Shown here one piece after another: positions 27,708 through 36,797 of a DNA stretch of 52,192 nt. Origin of the DNA: Roseibacillus ishigakijimensis (lineage in GTDB: Bacteria > Verrucomicrobiota > Verrucomicrobiia > Verrucomicrobiales > Akkermansiaceae); assembly GCF_016595415.1 (NCBI RefSeq), contig NZ_JAENIO010000029.1, positions 1-52,192 on the forward strand. The letters run 5' to 3'. The position numbers and the translations under genes were made by a program. Every line of letters starts with the position of its first letter. Position 1 is the first letter of the stretch. The notes under the pieces are model-generated. The model saw nothing but the letters and a program-made list of their open reading frames with translations. It did no database searches and was not told the origin of the DNA.

Positions 27708-29918
27708 ATGAAGACAAATAAATGGTGTCAGGTCTTGGTGGTCGGTTCCCTGACTTGGGCGGGGCTTGCGTCAACTACTTTTGGGGAACAGCTCGTCGGG
27801 GCAGGAGCCGCTGCCGAGGTCGACAAGGCGCTGACTGCGGCGGCGGGGAAAGTGCTTTCCGGCGAGGCTTTGGCCAAGCGGGTGGAGGCCCTTGGTTTGC
27901 TTGCTACGGTCAGCAAGAACGCGGCTGCGGTATCCACGCTGAAAGACGGGTCCGCGCTTTGGAAAGAAATCGAAGAATCGGCTCTGGGCGGATTGCTGGT
28001 GGATACCCTCGCCGAGAACGATCTCGATCTGCGCGACGCGGAGAGCCCGGGCGCCCAGGTGGCTGCCCTCTTCGCCGAAGAATTCATCGTCGCCATGGGA
28101 GCGGATACTCCCCGGCAGGCTAAGAACTTGATGACGCTCGGGAATCTGGGCAATGAATATCAAATGGCCATGATGGTTTCCCTGATGTTCGGAAACCCCG
28201 AGATGCTCCTGGGGGGCAATCCCTTTGCTTCCTGGGTGGAAGCCTTGCAAGAGAATCCCGATTTTCTCGTCAACTTGGCCGCTTCCGCAGAAATGCCACC
28301 CATCCTCATGGCCGCCCGCATCTCTGATGACGAAACGCGCAATCAACTCGCGGCCATGATGGCCGGGGGCACCCAGCAAGTGCTCGCTATGGCAGAAGAT
28401 GCCGCGCCCTTCCTTAGTGCGGCCAAGGCCGAGCAGGGAGGGGTGAATTTCGAGGGCTTGTCCATCGATGGGAATCAGCTCATCACCATGTTGGAGGAGG
28501 AAGATGACCTCCATGGCAACCTGCAGCAAATCGTCGACCCGGCCGCTGCGCAGGACATCATCGATTCGTTGAAGAAAAAGGACCTCTGCCTGATGGGCGG
28601 AGTGAGCGAGGAGGCCATCTATCTCTATTTGGGCAGCCGCCCGGGGGACATGCCTTTTGCGGCAGACCCCGCCGATAGTGTCATCGCCAACGCTGATTTC
28701 GACTTTGTGGATGAGTATCTCGACGAGAAATTGGTCAGCGTCACTTGGGCCAATCAGGCGCTGGTGGAGGGCTCCTATCGGGATCAGCCCCTGCTTGCCA
28801 ACTATGTCAAAGGTATTCGCATGGGCTTGGGGAGCGCGGAAAGCATTGGCGATACCAGCAAATTGGAAGCCCAGCTCGACAAGTTGCTGGAGGTTGAGAA
28901 GTCCTACTACGAGCTCTACAGTGCCCAGCCCGTCGGGGCGGTGACCTTTATGCGTGGAGATGGTCTTCATACCGAATCCTATGGAGGGGTGATCGATGGC
29001 TCCTACGATTTGAGCAGTGAGCACCAGCTGGGGAATCTCGCCAGTGAGGGATTCTTGACCTTGCAAGCGGTTTCCAGTGAAGAGGGTTTGGAAGTGGAAG
29101 GGGCCTTTGCCGAGGCCATTTTCCAGACGGCTTACCAAGCACTTTTGACCATCAGTGAGATGGAGGAGCCTCCCGGAGAGATGGCAGAGCTGGCGGAAGG
29201 GGTTTCCCTCTTCGAGTCCAAGATGAAAGACGACGCCCTCGGGCTTTGGAAGGGGCTGCGCATGACGGAGGAAGGTCTCGGCCGCGAAGCAATCCTCGAA
29301 GTGGACCTCGCCGGAGCTTGGCCCACCGTTCCAGGAGTGCCGGATGAGGTCCTCGAAAACACCAAGGTTCCCCGCCTCAGTTTTGTTTCTCCCATCACTG
29401 ATGGCGAGAAATTGGCTGAATCCTGGAAAACTATGGATGATGCCGCCCGCAAATTGCTCAAAACCGTGAGCGAAATGACTGGGGAGAAGATTCCCATGCA
29501 AAAGCCCATGAGTTCGCAGAACGACGGGCTCAAAACCTGGTTCTTTCCCATCCCGATGCAGAACGATGACTTCGTGCCTTCCGTCACCCTGAACGAGGAA
29601 GTGATGATCATGAGCAGTTCCAAGCAGCGGGCGGTGGCCCTGGCCGAGGCCGCTCAAGCTGGCAAGCCGGGGACCAGTGGATTGGTTATGACGATGAACT
29701 TCGCGCCGCTGCAAGCCTTTCTCAGCGAATGGCTGCAAGTGATTGAAGAGTCGCCGACCGAGGTTCTTCCTGATCGGGATGCCGCCGACTTCTTCCTGAT
29801 CTATCAGGAGGAAATCAAGCGCGCGGTCGAGGCCCTGGAGGAGTTCGACAGCTGGCAAGTTCACTCTCGTCTGGAGGACGGGGTTTTACGCACCAGCTCC
29901 CACTTCAAAACCAAGTAA
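27708..29918 (+). CDS. Large secreted protein of unknown function
   Basis: 736 residues from ATG 27708, chosen for the signal peptide (MKTNKWCQVLVVGSLTWAGL) and a GGGAG 6 bp upstream. The body is mostly helical and acidic, with repeated alanine-rich stretches, no cysteine pairs and no catalytic motif that I recognise. The last third (VPRLSFVSPITDGEKLAESWKTM, VTLNEEVMIMSSSKQRAVALAEA) has the pattern of periplasmic DUF3352-like proteins. It is monocistronic: a strong terminator follows at 29945. Confidence 0.75.
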   Translation: MKTNKWCQVLVVGSLTWAGLASTTFGEQLVGAGAAAEVDKALTAAAGKVLSGEALAKRVEALGLLATVSKNAAAVSTLKDGSALWKEIEESALGGLLVDTLAENDLDLRDAESPGAQVAALFAEEFIVAMGADTPRQAKNLMTLGNLGNEYQMAMMVSLMFGNPEMLLGGNPFASWVEALQENPDFLVNLAASAEMPPILMAARISDDETRNQLAAMMAGGTQQVLAMAEDAAPFLSAAKAEQGGVNFEGLSIDGNQLITMLEEEDDLHGNLQQIVDPAAAQDIIDSLKKKDLCLMGGVSEEAIYLYLGSRPGDMPFAADPADSVIANADFDFVDEYLDEKLVSVTWANQALVEGSYRDQPLLANYVKGIRMGLGSAESIGDTSKLEAQLDKLLEVEKSYYELYSAQPVGAVTFMRGDGLHTESYGGVIDGSYDLSSEHQLGNLASEGFLTLQAVSSEEGLEVEGAFAEAIFQTAYQALLTISEMEEPPGEMAELAEGVSLFESKMKDDALGLWKGLRMTEEGLGREAILEVDLAGAWPTVPGVPDEVLENTKVPRLSFVSPITDGEKLAESWKTMDDAARKLLKTVSEMTGEKIPMQKPMSSQNDGLKTWFFPIPMQNDDFVPSVTLNEEVMIMSSSKQRAVALAEAAQAGKPGTSGLVMTMNFAPLQAFLSEWLQVIEESPTEVLPDRDAADFFLIYQEEIKRAVEALEEFDSWQVHSRLEDGVLRTSSHFKTK

Positions 29919-29944
29919 GCTTTTCGTAAAATTGGCTTTAGAAT

Positions 29945-29975
29945 CAGGTCGGACTGCGGTCCGGCCTGTTTTATT
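29945..29975 (+). terminator. Intrinsic terminator
   Basis: CAGGTCGGAC (29945-29954) pairs with GTCCGGCCTG (29959-29968), with one G-U pair and a TGCG loop, followed by TTTTATT. It ends the transcript of the large secreted protein and separates it from rex. Confidence 0.9.
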
Positions 29976-30040
29976 ATGTCAAGCTGCCGTCACTACCCCG
30001 ATGGCCAACCCTTGACAGCAGAAGGTTTCAAGGGCTCTTT

Positions 30041-30724
30041 GTGGGTGTGGAAGTTGAACGCGAAAAGGCGGGTATCCCCAAGAAAACCATTTATCGGCTC
30101 TCCCTCTACCACCGCTGTTTGTCCAAGTTGACCGAGAACGGAATCAAGACCGTCAGTTCATCAGCTTTGGCGAAAGCGGCCGGGGTGAAGGCCTCGCAGC
30201 TGCGCCGGGATATCTCGCACGTGGGTCAATTTGGCACGCGGGGCTTGGGCTATCAGGTCGAGGAATTGCGTCTCGTCATTCGAGAGGCCTTGGGTCGCGA
30301 GCATTTGCAACCGGTCATTCTGGTGGGGGCGGGGAATCTGGGAAGCGCTCTCCTCCGCTATGGGGGGTTTCAAAAAGAAGGCTTCGAGGTGGTGGCGGCT
30401 TTCGATGCCGTCCCCGAAGCCGTGGTCAAGCGCGAGATCGGAGTCCCGGTCTTGGGCACGGACAAGATGGACCAGTTTATCAGCCAAAACGCGGTCAAAC
30501 TCGCGATTCTTTGCGTGCCGGGCGAGAATGCCCAGGAAGTGGCCAATGAACTCGTTCTTTCGGGAGTTCAGGGCATTTTGAACTTTTCGCCTACTGTGCT
30601 GCAGGTTCCTGACAGTGTGACGGTCAATAACGTCGACCTCGCTCTGGAGCTGGAAAACGTCAGCTTTTTCATCGGGCGGGAGAGCGAGCCCGAAAGTGAG
30701 GAGCCGCCTCTGGAAGAACTTTAG
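30041..30724 (+). CDS. rex: Redox-sensing transcriptional repressor Rex
   Basis: 227 residues from GTG 30041, preceded by AAGGG at 6 bp. N-terminal winged helix (IPKKTIYRLSLYHRCL...SSSALAKAAGVKASQLRRDISHVG) and a Rossmann NAD(H) domain (PVILVGAGNLGSALLRYGGF...VVAAFD). Rex represses fermentation and respiration genes when NADH is low and leaves DNA when NADH rises. The C-terminus ends in an acidic ESEPESEEPPLEEL tail. No Rex box (TTGTGAA..TTCACAA) is seen in the window, so targets lie elsewhere. A TTGACA stands at 30012-30017 but I see no matching -10. Confidence 0.93.
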   Translation: MGVEVEREKAGIPKKTIYRLSLYHRCLSKLTENGIKTVSSSALAKAAGVKASQLRRDISHVGQFGTRGLGYQVEELRLVIREALGREHLQPVILVGAGNLGSALLRYGGFQKEGFEVVAAFDAVPEAVVKREIGVPVLGTDKMDQFISQNAVKLAILCVPGENAQEVANELVLSGVQGILNFSPTVLQVPDSVTVNNVDLALELENVSFFIGRESEPESEEPPLEEL

Positions 30725-30842
30725 GGCGGTTTGCGAGGAGAGAGAAAAAAAGGAAATCCGGAATTTCGTTCGACAAGCGAAGCCTCCTGACAAACAGTAA
30801 GCGGAACCAAGATACTCCTTGGATTCGATTATTTTACTCCTC

Positions 30843-33098
30843 ATGAAGATTTCCACTCCTATTATGGCGCTGGTGGCCTTCGCCAGTTGCTCGCTCGGCA
30901 AGGTGAGCGGCGAAACCGATTTCAACGACGTCGGCAAGGTCATGGTCGGGATGCTCGAGAATAAGCATTTCGCTGAAATTAAGTTCGATGAGGAGATGAG
31001 TGATCGGATTTTGTCCGATTTCCTCAAGGACCTCGATCCGGCCCGCCTTTATTTCACCCAAGACGATGTCGATGGCTTCGAGGCCCGGTTTGGCGGGCAA
31101 GCGGAGGCGCCCATTCATCAGCTCCTCGTGCAGGAGAGAGCGATGGAGCCCGCTGGGGAAATCTACAGCCGGTATGTCGAGCGCGTTCGCGAACGCATCG
31201 ACTTTGCCAAGAAAATCGCCGAGGAGGGAGAATTTGATTTCGGGAAGGACGAGACGGTCATGCGGTCGCGTCGCGAGGCTCCGTGGCCCGCTGATGACTT
31301 TGAAGCCCAGGAGCTGTGGCGGAAGCAAATTAAAGAGGAGATTTTGAGTGAAGAGATGCGGCGTGAGACCATTCGGCGCATCGCGGAGGAGCAGGGGAAG
31401 GAAGATCCCCTCAAGGATGACAAAAGCCCGCGCGAGGCGGTCAAACAACGCTACGAGCGCTTCTTGAAAGACATTGAGGGAGCGGACGAGGAGGATGTGG
31501 CTTCCTATTTCTTCAGCGCGGTCGCGCAGGCGCACGATCCGCATACCGACTATCTCAGCGTGCGCCAGATGGAGCGCTTCCGGGCCGGTTTGGAAAACCA
31601 GCTCATCGGCATCGGAGCCCTCCTGCAACGGGAGGACGATGGCGCCACCAAGATCATTGGTCTCGTGGTCAATGGTCCGGCCGATAAGCAGGGGGAATTG
31701 CAGTTGAACGATCGCATCGTGGCGGTTGATTCCCTCAATGATGGCGAGTTCACCGATACCCTTTACATGAAGATTGATCATGTCGTGGAGCTGATTCGCG
31801 GTCAGCAGGATACCGAGGTCCGGCTCAAGGTCGAGCCCGCCGGGGGGGCTCCCGGCGAGGTGAAGGAAATCATTATCAAGCGCGATAAAGTGGAGCTGAA
31901 AGACGAGGCTGCGGCTGCGGAGATTATTGAAATGGTGCAGGAAGATGGCAGCACCAAGTCCATTGGTTGGATCACTTTGCCGAGCTTCTACCTCAATTTC
32001 AATACCGGGGTTCCCAGTGTTTACCGTGATGTGCAGGTTCTTCTGACCCGCTTGATGAAAGAGGGGGTCGATGGTGTCGCCCTAGATTTGCGCGGCAATG
32101 GAGGGGGTGCCTTGGAAGAAGTGCGTCGCATGACCGGGCTCTTTGTGGGCCGTGGTCCCGTGGTGCAGGTCAAGGAAGGTTGGGGTGCAGTGCGCGTCAA
32201 GGAGTCGACCTTGCGCAAGCCGCTCTACGAAGGTCCTCTCCTGGTGGTCACCGACAAGACCAGCGCTTCGGCCAGTGAGATTTTGGCGGGAGCCTTGCAG
32301 GATTACAATCGCGCCATCGTGGTGGGCGAGTCCTCCACTTACGGAAAAGGCACCGTCCAGCAGCCCATGGATATCGGGCGTTTCTTCAAGTTTTTCCAGG
32401 ATTCCGACCGGGCGGGCACGCTGAAGGCGACCGTGCAGAAATTCTACCGGGTGACGGGTAGTTCCACTCAGCTCGATGGCGTGGTGCCCGACATCGTGTT
32501 GCCTTCCCTCACTGACGCTCTCGAAATTGGAGAAGAGTTTCAGGACCACGCTCTCCCCCACGATCTCATTGAGCCGGCCAAGGGCTTCGCCCCGTTGGAA
32601 CGCGATGGTCTTTTCCTTCCCGAAATCGCTGCCCGCAGCAATGAGCGGGTGGCCAATTCCAAGGATTTCCAATATGTTCAGGAAGATGTGGCTCGCACCA
32701 AAAAGCGCATTGAGGAAAATGTGGTGAGTCTGAATCGCAAGGTGCGGGAGCAGGAACTGCAGGAAGCCGAAGAGCGGCGGGATGCTCGCAACGAAGAACG
32801 CCGGGAGCGCTTCAGCAAAATCGAGCAGCGGGATAGTGAAAAGTTCAATTTCTATCGCTTGACCTTGGATGACTTGGAGCGCGAGGCCTTGGAAGAGGTC
32901 GATCGCAAGCGTGATGCCGAGGCCAATATGCGGGTGGCCAAGGATGAAGTCGCCGATTTGGACGATACTCCGGAATGGCCCAGCGGCTTGGATGTGGTCA
33001 AACGTGAGAGCATTCACATTCTCACCGATCTCATCGAGCTGACTGAGAAGGCTGCCGTTGCGAATCTGGACGAGAAGGCGGAAGCACAAGCGCAGTAA
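30843..33098 (+). CDS. prc: Tail-specific protease, Prc/CtpA-type S41 peptidase
   Basis: 751 residues from ATG 30843. The N-terminus MKISTPIMALVAFASCS is a signal peptide, possibly a lipoprotein signal (FAS-C). Then the Prc N-terminal domain (DPARLYFTQDDVDGFE), a PDZ domain (about residues 250-345, IGIGALLQRED... GPADKQGELQLNDRIVAVD), and the S41 core: LDLRGNGGGALEEV, catalytic Ser within SASASE (474-479) and Lys502 in YGKGTVQQ. The C-terminal part is helical and charged, like DUF3340. It should degrade or trim periplasmic proteins from the C-terminus. 22 bp later yggS starts. Confidence 0.92.
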   Translation: MKISTPIMALVAFASCSLGKVSGETDFNDVGKVMVGMLENKHFAEIKFDEEMSDRILSDFLKDLDPARLYFTQDDVDGFEARFGGQAEAPIHQLLVQERAMEPAGEIYSRYVERVRERIDFAKKIAEEGEFDFGKDETVMRSRREAPWPADDFEAQELWRKQIKEEILSEEMRRETIRRIAEEQGKEDPLKDDKSPREAVKQRYERFLKDIEGADEEDVASYFFSAVAQAHDPHTDYLSVRQMERFRAGLENQLIGIGALLQREDDGATKIIGLVVNGPADKQGELQLNDRIVAVDSLNDGEFTDTLYMKIDHVVELIRGQQDTEVRLKVEPAGGAPGEVKEIIIKRDKVELKDEAAAAEIIEMVQEDGSTKSIGWITLPSFYLNFNTGVPSVYRDVQVLLTRLMKEGVDGVALDLRGNGGGALEEVRRMTGLFVGRGPVVQVKEGWGAVRVKESTLRKPLYEGPLLVVTDKTSASASEILAGALQDYNRAIVVGESSTYGKGTVQQPMDIGRFFKFFQDSDRAGTLKATVQKFYRVTGSSTQLDGVVPDIVLPSLTDALEIGEEFQDHALPHDLIEPAKGFAPLERDGLFLPEIAARSNERVANSKDFQYVQEDVARTKKRIEENVVSLNRKVREQELQEAEERRDARNEERRERFSKIEQRDSEKFNFYRLTLDDLEREALEEVDRKRDAEANMRVAKDEVADLDDTPEWPSGLDVVKRESIHILTDLIELTEKAAVANLDEKAEAQAQ

Positions 33099-33120
33099 GG
33101 AGCGGCTGATTGCAGATTTT

Positions 33121-33810
33121 ATGTCGGTCGCACAACGTCTCAACGAGGTCCGGTCGCGCATCGCCACGGCGGCCACGGCGGCGGGTCGGGACCCCGGAGA
33201 GGTTGCTCTCCTGGCGGTGAGCAAGACTTTCCCTGCCCCGGTGGTCGCGGAAGCGGTAGCGGCAGGTCAGCGCGCCTTGGGGGAGAACCGGGTGCAGGAG
33301 GCTTTGGAGAAGCAGCCGCTCTTGGCGAGAGAAGCCGGGGACCTCGCTTGGCACCTCATTGGCCCTCTGCAGCGGAACAAGGTGCGCAAAGTGGTCGGTC
33401 ACTTCACCTGTCTGCAGGGGATTGATTCACTGAAGTTGGCTCGGGCCGTGGATCGGGTGGCGGGGGAACTGGCCGTGCGGCAGACCATCCTGCTACAGGT
33501 CAAAATCGGGGGAGAGGAGAGCAAAAGTGGATTTGAGCCTGCTCGTTTGCGCGAAGAAATCGATGAGCTGGCTGCCTTGTCCCATCTTCAGATTGATGGC
33601 TTGATGACGATTCCTCCTCCCGTTGAGGCGGCGGAAGAGGCCCGTCCCTATTTCGCCAGGTTACGCGAATTGCGTGATGCGTTAGCGGTTTCCAGTGGTC
33701 TGCCTCTGAGGGAGTTGAGTATGGGGATGAGTAACGATTACCCGGCAGCCATTGCGGAGGGGGCGACTTTGGTGCGGGTGGGGTCGGCCATTTTCGGTTC
33801 GCGGGAGTAA
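33121..33810 (+). CDS. yggS: YggS-family PLP-binding protein
   Basis: 229 residues from ATG 33121. PLP homeostasis protein with a single-domain alanine-racemase-like barrel. The PLP lysine lies in LLAVSKTFPA, followed by LGENRVQEAL, WHLIGPLQRNKVRKV, LLQVKIGGEESKSGF, IDGLMTIPPP and the phosphate-binding LSMGMSNDYPAAIAEGATLVRVG. Length normal. The longer reading frame upstream overlaps prc and is not needed. Confidence 0.94.
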   Translation: MSVAQRLNEVRSRIATAATAAGRDPGEVALLAVSKTFPAPVVAEAVAAGQRALGENRVQEALEKQPLLAREAGDLAWHLIGPLQRNKVRKVVGHFTCLQGIDSLKLARAVDRVAGELAVRQTILLQVKIGGEESKSGFEPARLREEIDELAALSHLQIDGLMTIPPPVEAAEEARPYFARLRELRDALAVSSGLPLRELSMGMSNDYPAAIAEGATLVRVGSAIFGSRE

Positions 33811-33860
33811 GGCCATTTTTTTGCACGGAAGAGGCTTGGGATGCGATTCCTTGCCTACAG

Positions 33861-34745
33861 ATGACCACTGCAACGACAACAAGCCTTTTGCTGGCAAGCG
33901 CCCTTCTTCTCTCCGCGCAAGCCCCCTCCGGCCCGACTTTTCTGGCAGGGATGGACCCGAAACCGGAGGGTAAGAAGTGGGTGCCGGTGGAAGAGATGAG
34001 CGACGAATTCCAAGGAACGAAGTTGGATCTGACTAAATGGCAAAGCGAGCCCGTGGGTGATGGCTGGAACTGGATTGGCCGCCCGCCCGGGCTTTTTCGC
34101 GCTGAGAATGTGGTGGTCAAGGACGGCCGGATGAACGTCACGGTGAGCAAATTGCCCGAAGCCATGACCCTGAAAGGGAGCACCTACACTCATCAGGGCG
34201 CGATTGTGCGCTCCCGTCATCCCGGGCAGAAGGGCTGGTATTTCGAAGCACGCATGAAGGCCAACCAAACGGCAATGTCCTCCACTTTTTGGCTAATGAG
34301 CAAGGGGAACCTGCCCAAGCGGCTGGAGCTGGATATTCAGGAATGTGTCGGGCGGACGTCGGAATTGACTCATGGCTTCGCCAAGAAGTGGGACCAGATT
34401 TTCCACTCCAATCTGATTCACCGCACCAGCCGCAACAATCCAGAGCAGGTTCAGCGGCAAGGGAGTGTGCCCACGGAAACCAAGAATTGGGAACGCTTTT
34501 ACGTCTATGGAGCCTGGTGGAAGTCCGAGGAGGAGGTGCAGTTTTTCCTCGATGGCAAGTATGTTTACTCCATCACTCCCAGTGTTTCCTGGGACGTGCC
34601 CGGTTACATTCAAATGGCCATTGAAACCTACGATTGGAACCCCATTCCTCCGGACGGAGGGCTGGTGGAAAGTGGTAATTGGGAGCAACGGACCACCAAA
34701 TATGACTGGGTGCGGGTCTGGCGTCTGCAAGCGGAGGCCCGGTAG
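33861..34745 (+). CDS. Secreted glycoside hydrolase family 16 enzyme
   Basis: 294 residues with signal peptide MTTATTTSLLLASALLLSAQ. GH16 beta-jelly-roll: EMSDEFQGTKLDLTKW, FEARMKANQTAMSSTFWLM, and the catalytic motif ELDIQE (E-x-D-x-x-E, the beta-bulge type found in agarases, porphyranases and carrageenases), then FYVYGAWWKSEEEVQFFLDGKYV and YDWVRVWRL at the end. It should cut a beta-linked, probably marine, polysaccharide. The exact substrate cannot be read from sequence. A small lipoprotein and an M29 peptidase follow. Confidence 0.9.
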   Translation: MTTATTTSLLLASALLLSAQAPSGPTFLAGMDPKPEGKKWVPVEEMSDEFQGTKLDLTKWQSEPVGDGWNWIGRPPGLFRAENVVVKDGRMNVTVSKLPEAMTLKGSTYTHQGAIVRSRHPGQKGWYFEARMKANQTAMSSTFWLMSKGNLPKRLELDIQECVGRTSELTHGFAKKWDQIFHSNLIHRTSRNNPEQVQRQGSVPTETKNWERFYVYGAWWKSEEEVQFFLDGKYVYSITPSVSWDVPGYIQMAIETYDWNPIPPDGGLVESGNWEQRTTKYDWVRVWRLQAEAR

Positions 34746-34781
34746 CGCACTCGCAAATTGTCGCTTACGCTTGTCATGGGG

Positions 34782-34997
34782 ATGGGAAAAGGGCATCACT
34801 TTGGCGTGAAGTTTATTCTATCCCTTCTCGCTCTTTCGTTCTGCTTCCTTTCTTGCGCGCCGGTCCACAAGTATCAGGCCGGGGGAGGGGCTTTCGACGA
34901 CTCGGAAGTCGGGCAAGCACTGGACGCCAATGCTCCATTGCCCGAAGACGACATCAATGGTCCCCGTAGCTTCGAAGAATTCCGCGCGCGCGATTGA
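34782..34997 (+). CDS. Small putative lipoprotein
   Basis: About 71 residues from ATG 34782 (63 if GTG 34806 is used). The hydrophobic stretch [15 protein letters not shown] ends in a lipobox-like FLSC, then [16 protein letters not shown] and an acidic, proline-containing tail. Only the anchor and about 40 residues would remain. Its stop overlaps the next start (TGATG), so it is coupled to the M29 aminopeptidase. Function unknown. Confidence 0.65.
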   Translation: MGKGHHFGVKFILSLLALSFCFLSCAPVHKYQAGGGAFDDSEVGQALDANAPLPEDDINGPRSFEEFRARD

Positions 34998-36100
34998 TGA
35001 AGGACCCGCGATACACTGAGCTGGCCCGGCAACTGACGTCGTATTCGACCCAGTTGAAGCGGGGGGAGTCGATTCTCCTCGACCTCTATGATGTCCCCGA
35101 AGCTTTCGCGGTGGAGCTGATTCGGGAAGTGCGGCGGCGCGGGGCAGCGCCTCTCATTCGCCAGCATTCAGCCCCAATCACCCGCGAGCTCCTGCGGGGA
35201 GCGAGCGAGGGGCAGTATGAAATCATGGCCAAGCATCTCTTGGCGGAAATGGAGGACATGGATGCCTACATCGCGGTGCGGGGCTCGCACAACATCGCGG
35301 AGCAGAGCGATGTTCCTCCCAAGAAGATGGAGTTGGCGATGAGCCATCTGCGCAAGGTCATCGACCATCGGGTCAAAAAGACGAAGTGGTGTGTCTTGCG
35401 CTGGCCTCACCCGGCGATGGCCCAGCAGGCGGGGATGAGCACGGAGGCTTTTGAGGATTTCTATTTCCGCGTTTGTCTTCTTGATTACAAGGCGCTCCTG
35501 CCCGGGATGCGCGCGCTCAAGCGCCTGATGGACAAGACGGAACAGGTGCAGTTGAAAGGGCCGGGCACCGATTTGAGCTTTTCCATCAAGGGGCTCGAAG
35601 CCATTGTCTGTGGCGGAAATTTCAATATCCCGGATGGAGAGGTGTTTACCGCGCCGGTGAAGGATTCGGTAGAGGGGGTCATTGCTTACAATGCTCCTAG
35701 TATCTATCGGGGCATTCCCTTCGATGGGGTGCGTTTTGAATTTTCCAAGGGCAAGATTGTCAAAGCCACCGCAGCGGGTGGAAAAACGCGGGAACTCAAC
35801 AAAATCCTCGATTCCGACGAAGGGGCCCGCTTCATCGGGGAGTTTGCCCTCGGCTTCAATCCTGAGATCAAGGAGCCCATGCGCGACATTCTCTTTGATG
35901 AAAAAATCGCGGGCTCATTCCACTTCACTCCCGGTCAGGCTTACGAGGAGGCTGATAATGGCAATCGCTCCCAAGTGCACTGGGATCTGGTGAATATCCA
36001 GCGGCCCGATTATGGGGGAGGAGAAGTGATTTTCGATGGCAAAGTGATCCGCCGGGATGGCCAGTTTTTGCCCAAGTCGTTGGAAAAGCTGAATTGGTAA
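34997..36100 (+). CDS. M29-family aminopeptidase
   Basis: 367 residues from ATG 34997. Thermophilic-type metallo-aminopeptidase (AmpS/AmpT family, two metal ions). Visible metal or active-site segments: [56 protein letters not shown]. No signal peptide, so cytoplasmic peptide turnover is likely. A slightly earlier TTG (34994) is not needed given the TGATG overlap with the lipoprotein gene. Confidence 0.9.
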   Translation: MKDPRYTELARQLTSYSTQLKRGESILLDLYDVPEAFAVELIREVRRRGAAPLIRQHSAPITRELLRGASEGQYEIMAKHLLAEMEDMDAYIAVRGSHNIAEQSDVPPKKMELAMSHLRKVIDHRVKKTKWCVLRWPHPAMAQQAGMSTEAFEDFYFRVCLLDYKALLPGMRALKRLMDKTEQVQLKGPGTDLSFSIKGLEAIVCGGNFNIPDGEVFTAPVKDSVEGVIAYNAPSIYRGIPFDGVRFEFSKGKIVKATAAGGKTRELNKILDSDEGARFIGEFALGFNPEIKEPMRDILFDEKIAGSFHFTPGQAYEEADNGNRSQVHWDLVNIQRPDYGGGEVIFDGKVIRRDGQFLPKSLEKLNW

Positions 36101-36134
36101 CTGGCTCCTCAAGTCAGTGACCGATCCTCGCTTG

Positions 36135-36169
36135 TTCCTTCCCTGCGCGGATTTGCGCGGGGAAAGGAA
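36135..36169. terminator. Hairpin between convergent genes
   Basis: TTCCTTCCCTGCGC and GCGCGGGGAAAGGAA pair with one bulge around GGATTT. It lies in the 97-bp gap between two convergent genes and could stop both transcripts, though neither strand has a proper U-tract after it. Confidence 0.5.
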
Positions 36170-36197
36170 AAAAGCAGGTCCACCTTAGTGGGGATGA

Positions 36198-36686
36198 TCA
36201 ACGGCGCCGGAAGGCCATTCCGCAAAGGGCCAGTCCCGCCAGGAGAGCGGTCGAGGGCTCCGGGACTAGGGTGGCAGCCACCTGTCCACGGATTTCGCCA
36301 GCTCCGAAGTCTTCGGTGTGGACGTTGACATACCAGAGACCGCCCAAGAGGTTGTCCTCATGAGCCTGAGACAGGGTCGCGGTGCCATTCTGCGGTGAAG
36401 ACCATGGGCCGGGAACGGCTACCTCGACCCCACCTGCAGTCCCGGGTGCGCCGAGATGGAAGTGCATATTGGTCACTGCCGAGGTTAGATCCTGGAAGGT
36501 GATGGAGTAAGACAGCAGTTTGGTGTCGCTATCGTAAGTTCCTCCGATAGTTCCGCTTCCGTTGCCTGTGTTGGCCGGATTGGTGGTCGCCTGCACGGGG
36601 TCCATCAAGCCGCTGAGATTATAGAGCGCTCCCTGAGCGGTGAGGGGAAAAAGGGAGAGGAGAGAGAGAATGAGTGATGTTTTCAT
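36198..36686 (-). CDS. CHRD-domain protein with PEP-CTERM sorting signal
   Basis: 162 residues. Signal peptide MKTSLILSLLSLFPLTAQG, CHRD-type domain (about 20-135: YNLSGLMDPVQATTNPANTG, NMHFHLGAPGTAGGV, LLGGLWYVNVHTEDFGAGEI), and a C-terminal PEP-CTERM tripartite signal at about 141-162: VPEPST, a hydrophobic helix, and a final RRR. The protein should be exported and processed by an exosortase, which must be encoded elsewhere. CHRD domains were named from chordin and occur in many bacterial surface proteins; ligand unknown. Confidence 0.9.
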   Translation of the reverse strand: MKTSLILSLLSLFPLTAQGALYNLSGLMDPVQATTNPANTGNGSGTIGGTYDSDTKLLSYSITFQDLTSAVTNMHFHLGAPGTAGGVEVAVPGPWSSPQNGTATLSQAHEDNLLGGLWYVNVHTEDFGAGEIRGQVAATLVPEPSTALLAGLALCGMAFRRR

Positions 36687-36797
36687 GGCATGATTTTTTG
36701 AAGCACTTTCCAGTGAGAATTATTTTCGCTCGGAAGTCGAGAGGATTCGAGATTTTCCCGCTTGGACTGGGGGGCGCTTTCCGCTGAATTGGAGGCA

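Noticed and set aside
27771-29864. 697-residue minus-strand frame opposite the large secreted protein
   Set aside because: Both strands are open, but only the plus strand has a signal peptide, ribosome-binding site and terminator.
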